Shown: positions 22,967-33,900 of the stretch, piece after piece | Layout: each line of letters opens with the position of its first letter | Numbering within the stretch: the stretch's first letter is position 1 | Assembly: GCF_043876815.1 (NCBI RefSeq) | Contig: NZ_JBAWKA010000001.1 | Span: 1,054,001 to 1,118,000 of the forward strand | Direction of reading: 5' to 3' | Length of the DNA stretch: 64,000 nt | Origin: Gaetbulibacter_A sp043876815 | GTDB taxonomy: Bacteria; Bacteroidota; Bacteroidia; Flavobacteriales; Flavobacteriaceae | Position numbers and translations under genes: made by a program | The notes under the pieces: generated by a model | Seen by the model: only the letters and a program-made list of their open reading frames with translations | Told to the model about the DNA's origin: nothing | Database searches by the model: none

Positions 22967-23153
22967 TCTTGAGAAGGGTAAAATCCAACAAAAGAATTCA
23001 AATAAAATGGTAGTTATAAGTCAGTTCTCAAGGAGCTGTCTTTGTAAAACCAACAATATCATACGATTTCAAGCTGAGGGTATAATCCTGGCGTGGTCAC
23101 AAATAAATACTTAATTTAAAAAAAACGCTCAACTTAACCTTGAGCGTTTTTTG
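22967..23153 (+). ncRNA. Candidate small RNA ending in a terminator
   Basis: About 185 bases with no reading frame. The 5' part has a perfect 8-bp helix CTTGAGAA (22968-22975) with TTCTCAAG (23025-23032). The 3' end is a strong terminator (23121-23152). A TATATTTA box (22954-22961) lies just before the proposed 5' end. Size and layout fit a free-standing regulatory RNA such as a 6S-like RNA, but no family signature was recognised. It could also be the 3' untranslated part of the gene at 22719. Confidence 0.4.
23121..23153. terminator. Strong bidirectional terminator
   Basis: AAAAACGCTCAA (23121-23132) pairs with TTGAGCGTTTTT (23140-23151) around a 7-nt loop, with A and T runs outside. It can end rightward transcripts from 22719 or 22967 and leftward transcripts from the GH39-like gene at 23223-24935. 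Confidence 0.85.
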
Positions 23154-23222
23154 TTTCTCTCAATTCCACTGACATAACCGGAACAGGAGAGAATATAGAA
23201 CTAACTACGGTTATTTAATTTT

Positions 23223-24935
23223 CTACCAAATTAATTGTAATAATGATACACCTTGTCTTGGTAGATCAATAGGTACTTCAACTTGCCCGTCTTTAATTCT
23301 TAACCATTTTGGCGATGTCAGTAATTGCAATTGTCCCGCTTTTTCAAGCTGAGCAATTTGTTCAGCTGTTGGATTCTGTGGTGATCCCATTTTCTTCCAA
23401 AGTTCATAAGAATTGCTGTTATTCTTATCTATTCTGTAATGATTTAGAAGCACATGGCCATCAGGCAGCCCTTTTAAAGTCGTTTTTATAGCGGCAGAAG
23501 TCCCTTCAATATTGTCGTCATGATAATGCCATAACATAACCGTTGCTGTATTCTCATCTTTAGCCGCAATAGCATTGATATCTGGCTTGGTACCTCTAAC
23601 ACTCTCGTCTCGTATACTTTTAAAATCATAGTCGAAATTACCTGTGACTTCAACTCTATTTCCCTTCATCATCCCAAACATTCTAAATACATTCAAAACA
23701 GGTTTATCAACGCCGTTAGTTGCCATATCCCGAAAGCCGGCATACCACGGTTGATCTTCAAATTCAAATCCCCAGGTTACAGCCCCGAGTAAATTAACAC
23801 CATGGTGATCTGCCAATTCATATTTTCGTGCGAAAGAGGCCGCAGTATAACTGGAGTACATGGTACCATTCCTGTAGGCATTGTGCGGGTAATCGGCTTC
23901 TGAACAGGCTGCGCAACCTTCCGGATCTGATTCTCCAATGATAATTGGTAAATGCTTTAGGCTTGGGTAAGAAGCGATAATTTCAAAACCTTGATCAAGA
24001 TCTCTAAGTTGAGATCCCATATCCATGCGGACAATACCATCGACAAGTTTTGGGTCTCCCTTAGCATGAAAGGTGATAAAATCTAGGGGAGAACCCACAT
24101 GTCCCGTAACATAATTTTTACCGGCAACGACGTGATCTAAAAACGTACGAAAGAATTTTTTAGACACATCCCATTCAGGACCTGTAACTTCAGGACCACC
24201 AATTTTTGCAGTTGGTAAAGCTCTTTTCACAGCATCAGCGGTATAATCATATAGTTTTATGTATTCTTCGGTAGTTCCTCTCCAATATCCAATATTAGGT
24301 TCGTTCCACAATTCCCAATACCAACTCTCAACTTCTTCTTTGCCATATCTTTCAACGGAGTGTTTTACCCATTGAAAAACCAATTCTGCCCATTTTTCAT
24401 AATCGTTCGGAGGGTAGGCCCAACCTAAATAAATATCTTCATAGGCGGCTCCCGGTTTCCAATGGTGGCGATAAGGCTCCGGGCTACTGGATAATGCCTT
24501 GGGCATAAAACCTATTTGTGCCATGGGCTTCAGGCCGCGTTGAATATAGGTGTCAAATATTTTATCAACAATGGTCCAACTATAAATAGGGTTTCCATTT
24601 TTGTCTTCCGTATACATGTTTGTTGAGCCCCATTTTAGGGCAGCGCGCGGGCCATCATCAGTAACCATTAAACTGTGTGCTCGCACGTATACGGGCACGG
24701 AACTCAGATCTGCAATTTCTGACAACAGTTTTTTACCATCTTTCATATATGTGTAATTGGGTTCGTCATAACCCCACCAGGCCCATATAGGTTTCATAGG
24801 ACCCTTTTCCTCAGAGAAATCTACTTCCACTGAAATGGTGTCATATATATTATTAGTTTCCTGCCCAAAACAAATTAGCGCGAAAAATAAATTTAGCATT
24901 AAAAAGCTCGTAATTCTACACCTTGTTATTTTCAT
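23223..24935 (-). CDS. GH39-like glycoside hydrolase, secreted
   Basis: A 570-residue enzyme with a signal peptide (MKITRCRITSFLMLNLFFAL, ICFGQ). It is a clan-A TIM barrel with ELWNEPN (acid/base E212) and IIIGESDPEG (nucleophile E335), plus a C-terminal beta domain. GH39 contains beta-xylosidases and arabinosyl-acting enzymes. Position beside AraR and the arabinan genes suggests it removes an arabinose- or xylose-type side group. It is transcribed alone, leftward, from a promoter whose sequence closely matches that of susC, including an AraR-type palindrome. An upstream ATG in that shared part opens only a five-codon frame, so ATG 24935 is the start. Confidence 0.75.
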   Translation of the reverse strand: MKITRCRITSFLMLNLFFALICFGQETNNIYDTISVEVDFSEEKGPMKPIWAWWGYDEPNYTYMKDGKKLLSEIADLSSVPVYVRAHSLMVTDDGPRAALKWGSTNMYTEDKNGNPIYSWTIVDKIFDTYIQRGLKPMAQIGFMPKALSSSPEPYRHHWKPGAAYEDIYLGWAYPPNDYEKWAELVFQWVKHSVERYGKEEVESWYWELWNEPNIGYWRGTTEEYIKLYDYTADAVKRALPTAKIGGPEVTGPEWDVSKKFFRTFLDHVVAGKNYVTGHVGSPLDFITFHAKGDPKLVDGIVRMDMGSQLRDLDQGFEIIASYPSLKHLPIIIGESDPEGCAACSEADYPHNAYRNGTMYSSYTAASFARKYELADHHGVNLLGAVTWGFEFEDQPWYAGFRDMATNGVDKPVLNVFRMFGMMKGNRVEVTGNFDYDFKSIRDESVRGTKPDINAIAAKDENTATVMLWHYHDDNIEGTSAAIKTTLKGLPDGHVLLNHYRIDKNNSNSYELWKKMGSPQNPTAEQIAQLEKAGQLQLLTSPKWLRIKDGQVEVPIDLPRQGVSLLQLIW

Positions 24936-24971
24936 TTTATTTCAATTTAATCATGTTAGTTTCAGTTATTG

Positions 24972-25002
24972 TTTTACAAATGTGTTAATTACACTTGTAA
25001 AA
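24972..25002 (-). promoter_or_regulatory. Predicted AraR operator before the GH39-like gene
   Basis: A 31-bp palindrome with perfect 8-bp outer arms TTTTACAA/TTGTAAAA and core TGTGTTAATTACAC. The identical 31 bp stands at 26181-26211. It overlaps the likely -7 region on the minus strand (CACATTTG), so bound repressor would block transcription. Confidence 0.8.
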
Positions 25003-25030
25003 TAAGAACAAATATTTCATATATCCTAAT

Positions 25031-25369
25031 TTTTTATGACTACCTAAGGAGCTCCTGGTAATTGTATGCTTTTTATGAATTGTTTTTATTCTCAAGGATG
25101 CTATTACATTAAATCAAGGCCTTATCAATTAAAGGGTCTTTAAGTTTGAATTAGATGTTTACTTCCAGAAATGCTATTCGCACTTAAACTGACTAGATTT
25201 TAGAGAGAAATCCAAAAACTGATAAGGAGTGCTATAAACAAGTGGACAAAAAACAATAAATGGTTGTCCTATACCTTCGTTAGAATATTTAAAAGGTTGA
25301 ATTAAAAGTGAAGCTATTTATATTTTTTAAGTGAAGTTGTTAACCTATTTAAGGATAATGGCGCTGTAA
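25031..25369. other. Intergenic stretch without a recognised gene
   Basis: AT-rich, about 340 bases between the araR stop and the GH39-like promoter. I see no reading frame, clear hairpin or repeat beyond the short direct repeat AAGTGAAG near 25310 and 25330. Confidence 0.5.
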
Positions 25370-26059
25370 TTAAAGTTTCAAATAAAAATTGTTTTCCTGT
25401 TTGGATTTGTATTTTTCCTGATCGAACATATGCAGGTAGGAACCTTTTGTGGAGGAGGACATATCCTTTTCATCTAATTTTATGAGGATGTCCATGGATT
25501 TAATTTTATTAGTAAAGTTTCGTTTATCTATTTTCTTCCCTAAAATAGCTTCGTATAGTTTTTGAAGCTGACGCATGGTAAATTTTTCAGGTAGAAGCTC
25601 AAATCCAATAGGGGAAATAGATGTACGACGGCGCAGGCGTTTAACCGCTTTTTCAACCATTTCATTATGATCAAAAATTAATTTTGGAGCTTTTTTAAGG
25701 CTGAACCATTCACCATTAAAGTTCTCAATGAGTTCTTCGTTGTATTTTTCGATATTTACAATAGCATAATAGGCTGTAGAAACAGTTCGAGTTACCGGAT
25801 CACGATCAACTTCACTAAAAGTGTAAAGTTGTTCCATATATATATCGTGCATCCCGGTTAACCGATGTAAGATTCGAGCAGCCGCATCATTTAATGTTTC
25901 ATCATTCTTCATAAAGCCACCCATAAGTGACCACTTTCCTATCTCCGGTTCAAAATCCCTACGTATGAGCAGCACTTTTAAATCTTCATCATCAAAACCA
26001 AAAATGATACAGTCTAAAGCAAGAAAAACTTTATCCTCGGGGTTGTAACCTTTTACCAT
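25370..26059 (-). CDS. araR: AraR, Nudix-related arabinose-responsive repressor
   Basis: A 229-residue regulator. The N-terminal Nudix-fold domain (residues 1-145) carries a degenerate Nudix box: G48 and E54 are kept, but the REUxEE part reads RILHRL (residues 62-67), so the metal-binding glutamates are lost and no hydrolase activity is expected. The C-terminal winged helix reads FTMRQLQKLYEAILGKKIDK, RNFTNKI. This layout is that of the Bacteroidota AraR branch of the NrtR family, which represses arabinose genes and releases DNA on binding L-arabinose. It is divergent from susC with a palindrome between them, so self-control is possible. Confidence 0.85.
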   Translation of the reverse strand: MVKGYNPEDKVFLALDCIIFGFDDEDLKVLLIRRDFEPEIGKWSLMGGFMKNDETLNDAAARILHRLTGMHDIYMEQLYTFSEVDRDPVTRTVSTAYYAIVNIEKYNEELIENFNGEWFSLKKAPKLIFDHNEMVEKAVKRLRRRTSISPIGFELLPEKFTMRQLQKLYEAILGKKIDKRNFTNKIKSMDILIKLDEKDMSSSTKGSYLHMFDQEKYKSKQENNFYLKL

Positions 26060-26152
26060 TAAAATTATTTTTTGAGCTAATATAGCAATTTAACTTCAAA
26101 GAAAATGAAAATCGAGACAACAAGTGTTAAAATCACATTTATTTAAGAAAAT

Positions 26153-26211
26153 ATTAGGATATATGAAATATTTGTTATTATTTTACAAATGTGTTAATTA
26201 CACTTGTAAAA
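26153..26211 (+). promoter_or_regulatory. Predicted AraR operator and promoter before susC
   Basis: The 31-bp palindrome at 26181-26211 is identical to 24972-25002. TTTG (26171-26174) and TACACTTG (26199-26206), about 30 bases apart centre to centre, fit Bacteroidota -33/-7 elements, so the operator covers the core promoter. A 24-bp block (26153-26176) is also repeated, inverted, at 25007-25030. Confidence 0.8.
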
Positions 26212-26241
26212 CAGGTAAAACTAAATTAAACTTAAACTAAC

Positions 26242-29200
26242 ATGATTACAGCAAGACTTTTTTTGCATAATCACATGACGCATTTACTACGAAAGCAGTG
26301 GTATTTGGCTCTAGTGATTATGTTATTAACCATTAGTAATTCATTTGCTCAGCAGGAGCGAGAAATTACAGGACTTATTACTTCTGAAGACGTTCAATCC
26401 CCACTTCCGGGTGTTAATGTTTTCGTTAAAGGAACCTCCAACGGAGTTGTTTCAGATTTCAATGGAAAATATTCGATTAATGCAACATCAGACGACGTTC
26501 TTGTATTTTCTTATATTGGATTTAAAACACAGGAAATTCAAGTTGGTAACCAAACAACAATTAATGTAGCCATGCAGGAAGACGCTACTTCTTTAAATGA
26601 AGTGGTTGTTGTAGGGTATGGTACTCAGAAAAAATCAGATTTAACCGGCGCCGTGAGTGTCGTAGACACCAAAGAAATGCAAAAGCAGGCCAGTAACGAT
26701 GTTGCTCAAATGATGCAAGGTCGTGTTGCCGGGGTTTCCATAACCTCAGATGGCCAGCCGGGAGCAAGCCCTAACATTCGAATTAGAGGTGTCGCTACAT
26801 TTGGATTGGGTGCCAGTGCAGAACCTTTATTCGTTGTAGATGGTTTTACTATTACGGGTGGTATTCGCGATTTAAACCCCAATGATATTGAGTCCATTCA
26901 AGTATTGAAAGATGCTACTGCCGGAGCCATTTATGGAAATAGAGCTGCGAATGGTGTTGTTATTATTACGACCAAAAGCGGTAAGAAAGGCAAAAAATTT
27001 GCTGTGGAATTGAATTCATATTACGGTCTTCAAAATATCACACAAAAAATTCCGGTTTTAGATAGGGTTGGGTACCAGACTATCAATGCCGAGTTGTTAA
27101 CCAATGCCGGACAACCAATTGTTCCTGGAAATGATCCGAATTCGTCACTTTATATTGATGATGTTGATACTGATTGGCAAGATGCAGGATATAAAGATGG
27201 CTACATCCAAAACCATAACTTAAATGTTTCCGGAGGATCTGAGAAAACTAGTTATTATGTTTCTTTAGACTTTTTAGATAACGAAGGGACGCTTGTTGGG
27301 TCAGGCCCGGATTATAAAAGATATTCTTTTAGAGTAAATACAGATACCAAAGTGGGTAAATTCAATTTTGGTGAAAATTTGTATTTGGTGCATTCAGATG
27401 AAAACCCATTGTTTTTCACAACTTCTATAGGCTTACCGGGTGGTCGTCCATCATTGGTTAATGACTTATTGCAAGCGGCTCCAACCATTCCTGTATTTGA
27501 TCCCAATCGTTTAGGCGGTTATGGAGGAGCAGATTCTACTATTCACCAATCTATTACCTTAAATGTTCCAGGGATTAACTCTTTAATTGATAACGAAACT
27601 AAGGTAACAAGAGTACTTGCTAATTTTTATGCAGGGTATGAAATTGTTGACGGGTTAACTTTAAAGACAAGTTTACAATATGACAATTCCAGTATTCAGG
27701 ATCAATTATTTGTGCCACAATATGATTTAGGATATTTCTTCCCAGGACCTGTAGCTTCTTTATCTACCGGTAACAGGAATATTAGTTCGTTTTTGATTGA
27801 AAATACGATAAACTGGCAGAAGCAGTTTGATAAGCATGACTTGAACGTTTTAGTTGGTCAAACCTATCAAAAAAATAATTTTAGAGAAACTAGAGTTATT
27901 GGTGCGGGACTTACAGAACCTTATATATATAACTTAGAGAATGCAACAACGTTCAGTGTAACTGATATTATAGTTCCTTCGGCTATTACTTCCCTGTTAG
28001 GAAGAATTAACTACACCTTCGATGATAAATATCTGTTAACTGCAAATATTAGACGTGATGGTTCTTCTAAATTCAGAAAAGAATTACGCTTTGAATATTT
28101 CCCTTCTGTAGGTTTAGGATGGAAAATACATAATGAATTTGAACTTCCTGATTTTATAAATGAGCTTAAGCTAAGAGGTGGCTGGGGTGAAGTAGGTAAC
28201 CAAGAAATTGGAGATTTTAGATATCAAGGTACTATCAATAGAGGTATACCATATTCTTTTGCTTATGGAGGTCGTGCTATTGGTGCTGCAGTTTCACAAG
28301 TTATCGACAAGGATATTAAATGGGAAACCCGTGTCACTAGAAGTGTTGGTATTGATGCTAGCTTGTGGAATGGACAATTAGATTTCACCGCAGAATATTA
28401 TTCTAATACCTCTAATGACCTTCTTACTACTGTGCCAATTGCTCTTTCAAATGGTTCTATTCCTGCTGAAATATTTACAAATGCAGGCTCTATTAAGAAC
28501 TCAGGAATTGAGTTATCTGCGGTTATTAGAAAGCAATTTGGAGATTTCAGTTTAGAAGTTGCTCCTAATTTTTATACTGTAAAAAACGAAGTTTTAGAAA
28601 TTGGAGGTACAGGTATATTATCTGGTGCCGGATCTAGAACCGAAGTAGGAAGATCTATAGGAGAGCATTATGGTTGGGTTTACGATGGTATTTTCCAGAA
28701 CGATCAGGAAGTTGTGAATTCACCATTTCAGACCCCGGGTACTGCACCTGGAGATGTTAAGTTTAAAGACTTAAATGGGGATAATATCATTAATGACGAT
28801 GATCGTGATTATTTAGGAAGTGGTTTACCAACATTTTATTATGGTTTGAATATTACCGCTAATTACAAAAACTTTGATTTTACCATATTTGGTCAAGGTA
28901 GTGGAGGTAATTTAATAAACAGTAATTTATATAGAGGGTTAATGCCTACTTCAGGTTATACCAACTGGCATGAGGATATTCTTAACCATTGGACACCAAC
29001 AAATACCAACACAGATGTTCCTCGTGTTATATTTTTAGATCCTAACAATAATGGTAGAGATTCGAACAGACCAGGATGGTTACAGAAAGGTGATTACTTT
29101 AGAATTAATACTATTTCACTGGGTTATACCTTACCGGATAGTGTTATTTCTAAATTAGGTATGTCTTCTGTAAGATTATATGGGACCTTACAAAATGTTG

Positions 29201-29325
29201 CCGTATTCTCGAAATACAAAGGATATAATCCAGATTTTCAAGCAGGAATTTTAAATCCAGGATGGGATTATGGAACTTTCCCTAGACCAATGACATCTAT
29301 GTTAGGAGCCCAATTTAAATTTTAA
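26242..29325 (+). CDS. susC: SusC/RagA-type TonB-dependent outer-membrane transporter
   Basis: A 1027-residue outer-membrane protein. A signal peptide ends at SNSFAQ. The CarboxypepD_reg-like domain (EITGLITSEDVQSPLPGVNV) follows at about residues 40-120, then the VVVGYGTQKKSDLTGAV box and plug domain (MQGRVAGVSITSDGQPGASP, IRIRG), and a long 22-strand barrel ending in hydrophobic-aromatic QFKF. It imports arabino-oligosaccharides across the outer membrane with SusD as lid. The ATG at 26242 is the longest start. MTHLLRKQWYLALVIMLL at 26275 gives a more typical signal peptide and may be the true start. susD follows without a gap. Confidence 0.92.
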   Translation: MITARLFLHNHMTHLLRKQWYLALVIMLLTISNSFAQQEREITGLITSEDVQSPLPGVNVFVKGTSNGVVSDFNGKYSINATSDDVLVFSYIGFKTQEIQVGNQTTINVAMQEDATSLNEVVVVGYGTQKKSDLTGAVSVVDTKEMQKQASNDVAQMMQGRVAGVSITSDGQPGASPNIRIRGVATFGLGASAEPLFVVDGFTITGGIRDLNPNDIESIQVLKDATAGAIYGNRAANGVVIITTKSGKKGKKFAVELNSYYGLQNITQKIPVLDRVGYQTINAELLTNAGQPIVPGNDPNSSLYIDDVDTDWQDAGYKDGYIQNHNLNVSGGSEKTSYYVSLDFLDNEGTLVGSGPDYKRYSFRVNTDTKVGKFNFGENLYLVHSDENPLFFTTSIGLPGGRPSLVNDLLQAAPTIPVFDPNRLGGYGGADSTIHQSITLNVPGINSLIDNETKVTRVLANFYAGYEIVDGLTLKTSLQYDNSSIQDQLFVPQYDLGYFFPGPVASLSTGNRNISSFLIENTINWQKQFDKHDLNVLVGQTYQKNNFRETRVIGAGLTEPYIYNLENATTFSVTDIIVPSAITSLLGRINYTFDDKYLLTANIRRDGSSKFRKELRFEYFPSVGLGWKIHNEFELPDFINELKLRGGWGEVGNQEIGDFRYQGTINRGIPYSFAYGGRAIGAAVSQVIDKDIKWETRVTRSVGIDASLWNGQLDFTAEYYSNTSNDLLTTVPIALSNGSIPAEIFTNAGSIKNSGIELSAVIRKQFGDFSLEVAPNFYTVKNEVLEIGGTGILSGAGSRTEVGRSIGEHYGWVYDGIFQNDQEVVNSPFQTPGTAPGDVKFKDLNGDNIINDDDRDYLGSGLPTFYYGLNITANYKNFDFTIFGQGSGGNLINSNLYRGLMPTSGYTNWHEDILNHWTPTNTNTDVPRVIFLDPNNNGRDSNRPGWLQKGDYFRINTISLGYTLPDSVISKLGMSSVRLYGTLQNVAVFSKYKGYNPDFQAGILNPGWDYGTFPRPMTSMLGAQFKF

Positions 29326-30888
29326 ATGTTAAGAAAAATGAAAAAATACACAATCAAAATAGTTTTATTAACTATTACAACAGCTATATTTTATGGGTGT
29401 GAAAAGGAGTTAGAAATTGTTAACCCCAATAGATTAGCAGCAGAAGCATATTATACAAATCAAGATCAGGCAATAGCTTCAGTTGATGCTATATATAATG
29501 CTCTAATTATTGATGGTACGTATCAAAGAATGACTCCAGCTATTGGAGATAGTAGAAGTGACGAAATTCGATCAAGAAGCCCATGGCCTTTTTTATCACA
29601 AACAGCTAATTTTACAGTTCCGGCGACAGATGGTGCCGTAGGTTGGTGCTATGAAGGTTACTATATTTTAGTTAATCGTGCAAATCAGGCCCTTGAAAAT
29701 GTGCCTAATGTACCTGATGTTGATTCAGCATTAAGAGACCGATTACTGGGGCAGGCTTACTTTTTAAGAGCTTTGGCAAACTTCAATTTAACCAATATTT
29801 TTGATAATGTGCCTTTAGTTCTGTCAGTGCCTAAATCAGCTGATGATTTTAACCCTTCAAATAAGGATATCACACAAGCTATTATTTATGCACAAGTAGA
29901 AGCCGATTTGAATGAAGCCATAGCAAAACTTCCCGTAAATTATAATGGTGTTAGTGGTCCGGATAACGGTCAGGTGGGACGAGCTACAAAAGGAGCAGCT
30001 CAATCACTCATGGGAAAACTTAAATTGTATCAAGGGGATTATGCCGGGGCATTACCATTTTTCAAGGCCGTTGTTGACTCTCAAGAATATGATTTGTCAC
30101 CTAATTATGCAGGATTATTTTCTCAAGATCCAGCAGTAGAAGCTGCAAATCCTGGAAGAATATTTTGGGCTGAATTTACTCAAAGTCAAAATGCTATTTT
30201 GAACTGGGGAGGAGATCCTAGTGTTAACTGGAGACAGTTTAGTGCAATTGCACCAACGTATTCCGGAGCAGATTTTTATGATTATTTCCCGACACAATTC
30301 TTGTTTGATGAATTAACACAGGAAAGAACAATAGATGATAAAATCGATCCTCGTTTTCCTGCTACCATATTATCTTATCAGCCTGCAGAAGGGCTAACAC
30401 AGGCGTATGGCGCACCGTATTTCTTAGATCCAAACCTCTTTTACATAGCTAAGTATACCTTGGCAAATTCAGGTGGCGATCCATTTACCTGCGGTATTAA
30501 CTACCATATTATCCGTTTTGCAGATGTATTGTTAATGTATGCCGAGAGTTTGGCTAATACAGGAAATATTCCATTGGCAGCAGCTCAGGTACAACGTGTT
30601 CGCGACAGAGCTAATCTACCAGATAGAGAAGCCGAGTTTGCAGGATATTCATTGAGTCAATTTATGACACAACTTGCACATGAACGTGTTACGGAACTTG
30701 CTATTGAAGGCTTGAGATATTATGATATAAAACGTTGGGGCTGGTTAGATGATGCTTCTAAATTGAATGAGCTTAAAGCACACGACCCTGAGTTTAATAC
30801 GTTTGTACCAAACCGCAAATATCAACCGATAGTTCAAGGAGAATTAGATCGTAACCCAAATTTAGTAGGTAATTCTGCTAATGATTAA
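29326..30888 (+). CDS. susD: SusD/RagB-type surface glycan-binding lipoprotein
   Basis: A 520-residue lipoprotein. Signal peptide and lipobox read KIVLLTITTAIFYGCEKELE, so the Cys in FYGC is lipidated. MKKYTIKIV at 29338 is an alternative start. The N-terminal TPR-like SusD domain has AYYTNQDQAIASVDAIYNAL and GQAYFLRALANFNLTNIFDN. The C-terminal RagB/SusD part has NYHIIRFADVLLMYAESLAN and LAHERVTELAIEGLRYYDIK. It binds oligosaccharides at the cell surface and closes over SusC. The ATG directly follows the susC stop. Confidence 0.92.
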   Translation: MLRKMKKYTIKIVLLTITTAIFYGCEKELEIVNPNRLAAEAYYTNQDQAIASVDAIYNALIIDGTYQRMTPAIGDSRSDEIRSRSPWPFLSQTANFTVPATDGAVGWCYEGYYILVNRANQALENVPNVPDVDSALRDRLLGQAYFLRALANFNLTNIFDNVPLVLSVPKSADDFNPSNKDITQAIIYAQVEADLNEAIAKLPVNYNGVSGPDNGQVGRATKGAAQSLMGKLKLYQGDYAGALPFFKAVVDSQEYDLSPNYAGLFSQDPAVEAANPGRIFWAEFTQSQNAILNWGGDPSVNWRQFSAIAPTYSGADFYDYFPTQFLFDELTQERTIDDKIDPRFPATILSYQPAEGLTQAYGAPYFLDPNLFYIAKYTLANSGGDPFTCGINYHIIRFADVLLMYAESLANTGNIPLAAAQVQRVRDRANLPDREAEFAGYSLSQFMTQLAHERVTELAIEGLRYYDIKRWGWLDDASKLNELKAHDPEFNTFVPNRKYQPIVQGELDRNPNLVGNSAND

Positions 30889-30928
30889 TAAAATTTATTT
30901 GAGTTAGTTAGTTTTTTAAAATTGATGC

Positions 30929-33900
30929 ATGGATGTCAAAAACATTATAATTGTTTTACTGATCGCGGGGTTAGCGGTTGGGTGTGCCAAAAACGATGCG
31001 GAAAATAAACTTTTTGAACGTATTGGCGCTGACTATTCAGGCATCAATTTTGAAAATAAAATCACTACAAACGACTCTATCAATATTCTAAAGTATGAAT
31101 ACCTATACAATGGAGGTGGTGTAGGAGTTGGAGATTTTAACAACGACAATTTACCGGATATTGTTCTTTCAGGTAATATGGTTAAGAGCAGGGTTTATAT
31201 AAATTCAGGTGATTTTACCTTTGAAGATATAACCGAAAGCTCTGGCTTTAATACGGAAGGGAAATGGTGTGCCGGAGTAAGTATTATTGATATTAACCAG
31301 GATGGTTACGATGATATTTACATTAATAGGGGTGGCATGGGAAACCAAAGTAAATTCCCTAATCTCCTCTACATAAATAACGGTGATCTCACTTTTACCG
31401 AATCAGCTGAGGCCTATGGGGTCGCCGATAAAGGAGAATCTATTCAAGCCCTTTTCTTTGATTACGACCGCGATGGTGATTTAGATATGTATTTGCTTAC
31501 CGGTGGTGGTTTTGAAAAATCAGCCATACGGATCAGACCTATTTTAAAAGAGGGTGAAAGCAGAAACACCGACCACCTTTACAGAAATGATTTTAATGAA
31601 GAACTCGGTCATCCGGTATTTACAGATGTGTCTCGCGAGGCAGGAATAAACCTGGAAGGTTTTGGCTTAGGCGTTTCCGTATTTGATTCTAATAACGACA
31701 ACTGGCCGGATTTGTATATATCAAACGATTATCTCTCCAGAGATTATTTGTATATCAATCAGCAAGATGGAACCTTTAAGGAAGGTTCTGAGGAATATTT
31801 CGGACATACCAGTCATTTTTCTATGGGGAATGATGTAGCCGACATTAACAATGATGGCTTAATGGATTTGATTACCGTTGATATGCTTCCTGAAGATGTC
31901 AAACGAAGAAAGTTGATGTCAGGAGAGCACTCCCAGGACATCTTTAATATTGAACTTCAATTTGGTTACGGGCATCAGTACATGCGGAACATGCTTCATG
32001 TAAATAATGGTAATAAAACCTTTAGTGAGATCGGACTATTATCTGGTATAGATAAAACAGATTGGAGCTGGGCACCCCTAATGGCCGATTTTGATAATGA
32101 TGGTTTAAATGATATTTATGTAACCAATGGTTTTGGTAAGGATATCACTGATATGGATTTTGTGAAATATCGTGAAAGTAAAGCTACCGCTTTTAAGACC
32201 GTTGAAGAATTACAAAAATCACTAATTGATTGCCTGTATTATCGCCCAACTATAAAAGTTCCAAATTACGCCTACAAAAATAATGGCGACCTAACCTTTC
32301 AAAAAGAAACTGAGGCCTGGGGTTTTAATGAACCCTCCCTCTCAAACGGTGCGGCCTATGCTGATCTGGATAATGATGGTGATCTTGATCTCGTGGTGAA
32401 CAACATTGATCAGCCTCCATTTGTGTATAAAAATAACCTTCGGGAAAAAGACAGTCTACATTCAAACTACATAAAAGTAGCATTAGAAGGACCAGCTCAG
32501 AACAAAAAAGGAATTGGGGCCAAGGTGACTATTTTTTATGGTTCCAGTCAAAATACAAGGTATAATCAGCCGGTTCGGGGATTTCAAAGTTCAGTAGGAA
32601 CCAAGCTTCATTTTGGTTTGAAGGACAAGGCTGAAGTAGATAGTCTGAAGGTGATGTGGCCCGATGGCAAGATAAACAAGCTTTCGAATGTAAAACCAAA
32701 TCAGGTCATAACCCTGGCGTATAGTAACGCCAGTTATGGATCAAACTCTAAAAATGAATCTATTGAGCACCATTATTTTACTCAGGATTCTTTAGTCGAC
32801 TTTTTCCATAAAGAAAATAATTATAATGATTTTGCCGTACAAGCGCTGCTTTTAAATAAGTATTCAAATTTAGGCCCAGGTATGGCAGTGGGAGATCTTA
32901 ATGGAGATGGTCTGGATGATGTATTTGTAGGAGGTAGTTATGGGTTTAATTCCCTTGTTTTCTACCAAAACACCAATGGTAAATTTGATAAAAAAGAACT
33001 GCCTGATTCAGCCATTTATGAAGATATGGGTGCTTTGATTTTTGATGCTGATGGAGATGGAAAGAACGATTTGTATTTGGCTAGTGGCGGATCAGAGCGC
33101 TATGCCGGACATAAAGCCTACCAAGACAGAATTTATTTTAATCGTAATAATGAATTAACCCAGGGAATATTACCGGAAATGCGAACAAGCACTTCAGCTG
33201 TAGTCGGAGGTGATTTTGATAACGATGGTGATATAGACCTGTTCGTTGGTGGTCGTTTGGTTCCGGGAAAATATCCAACAGCACCTCGAAGCTATATTTT
33301 AGAGAATCAAGAGGGAAAGTTTAAAGATGTGACAGCACGAGTTTGTCCGTTTCTTGAACATGCCGGTATGGTAACTTCGGCTATTTGGTCTGATGTTGAT
33401 AATGATTCTTATTTGGATTTATTAGTTGTTGGAGAATTCATGCCGATAACAATTTTAAAGGGCGACGGGAAGCTTTTGAAGAACCTTACCAAAAGTTCCG
33501 GACTTGCAAATACATCTGGACTTTGGAACAGCATTCAATCAGGCGACTTTGATAATGATGGGGATATAGATTTTGTTGCAGGGAATCTGGGAGAAAATTC
33601 CATTTTAAAAGTAGTAGACGGTCATCCTGTGAGATTAGATTATGCTGATTTTGATAATAATGGGTCGGTCGATCCTATTTTTTCAAAATATGAAAATAAT
33701 GGCTATTACCCCGTAGCTACTCTGGATCAGCTCATAAATCAGCTGCCATTAATTAAAAAGAAATTTCTGTTTTATAACACGTTTGCAAAATCAAATACTG
33801 ACGCCATTTTGGATTTATTTGATGCAAACGAACGAAAGACTCTAAAAGCGGGCGAATTGAGAACCTCATACATTGAGAATTTAGGTGATGGGAATTTTGT

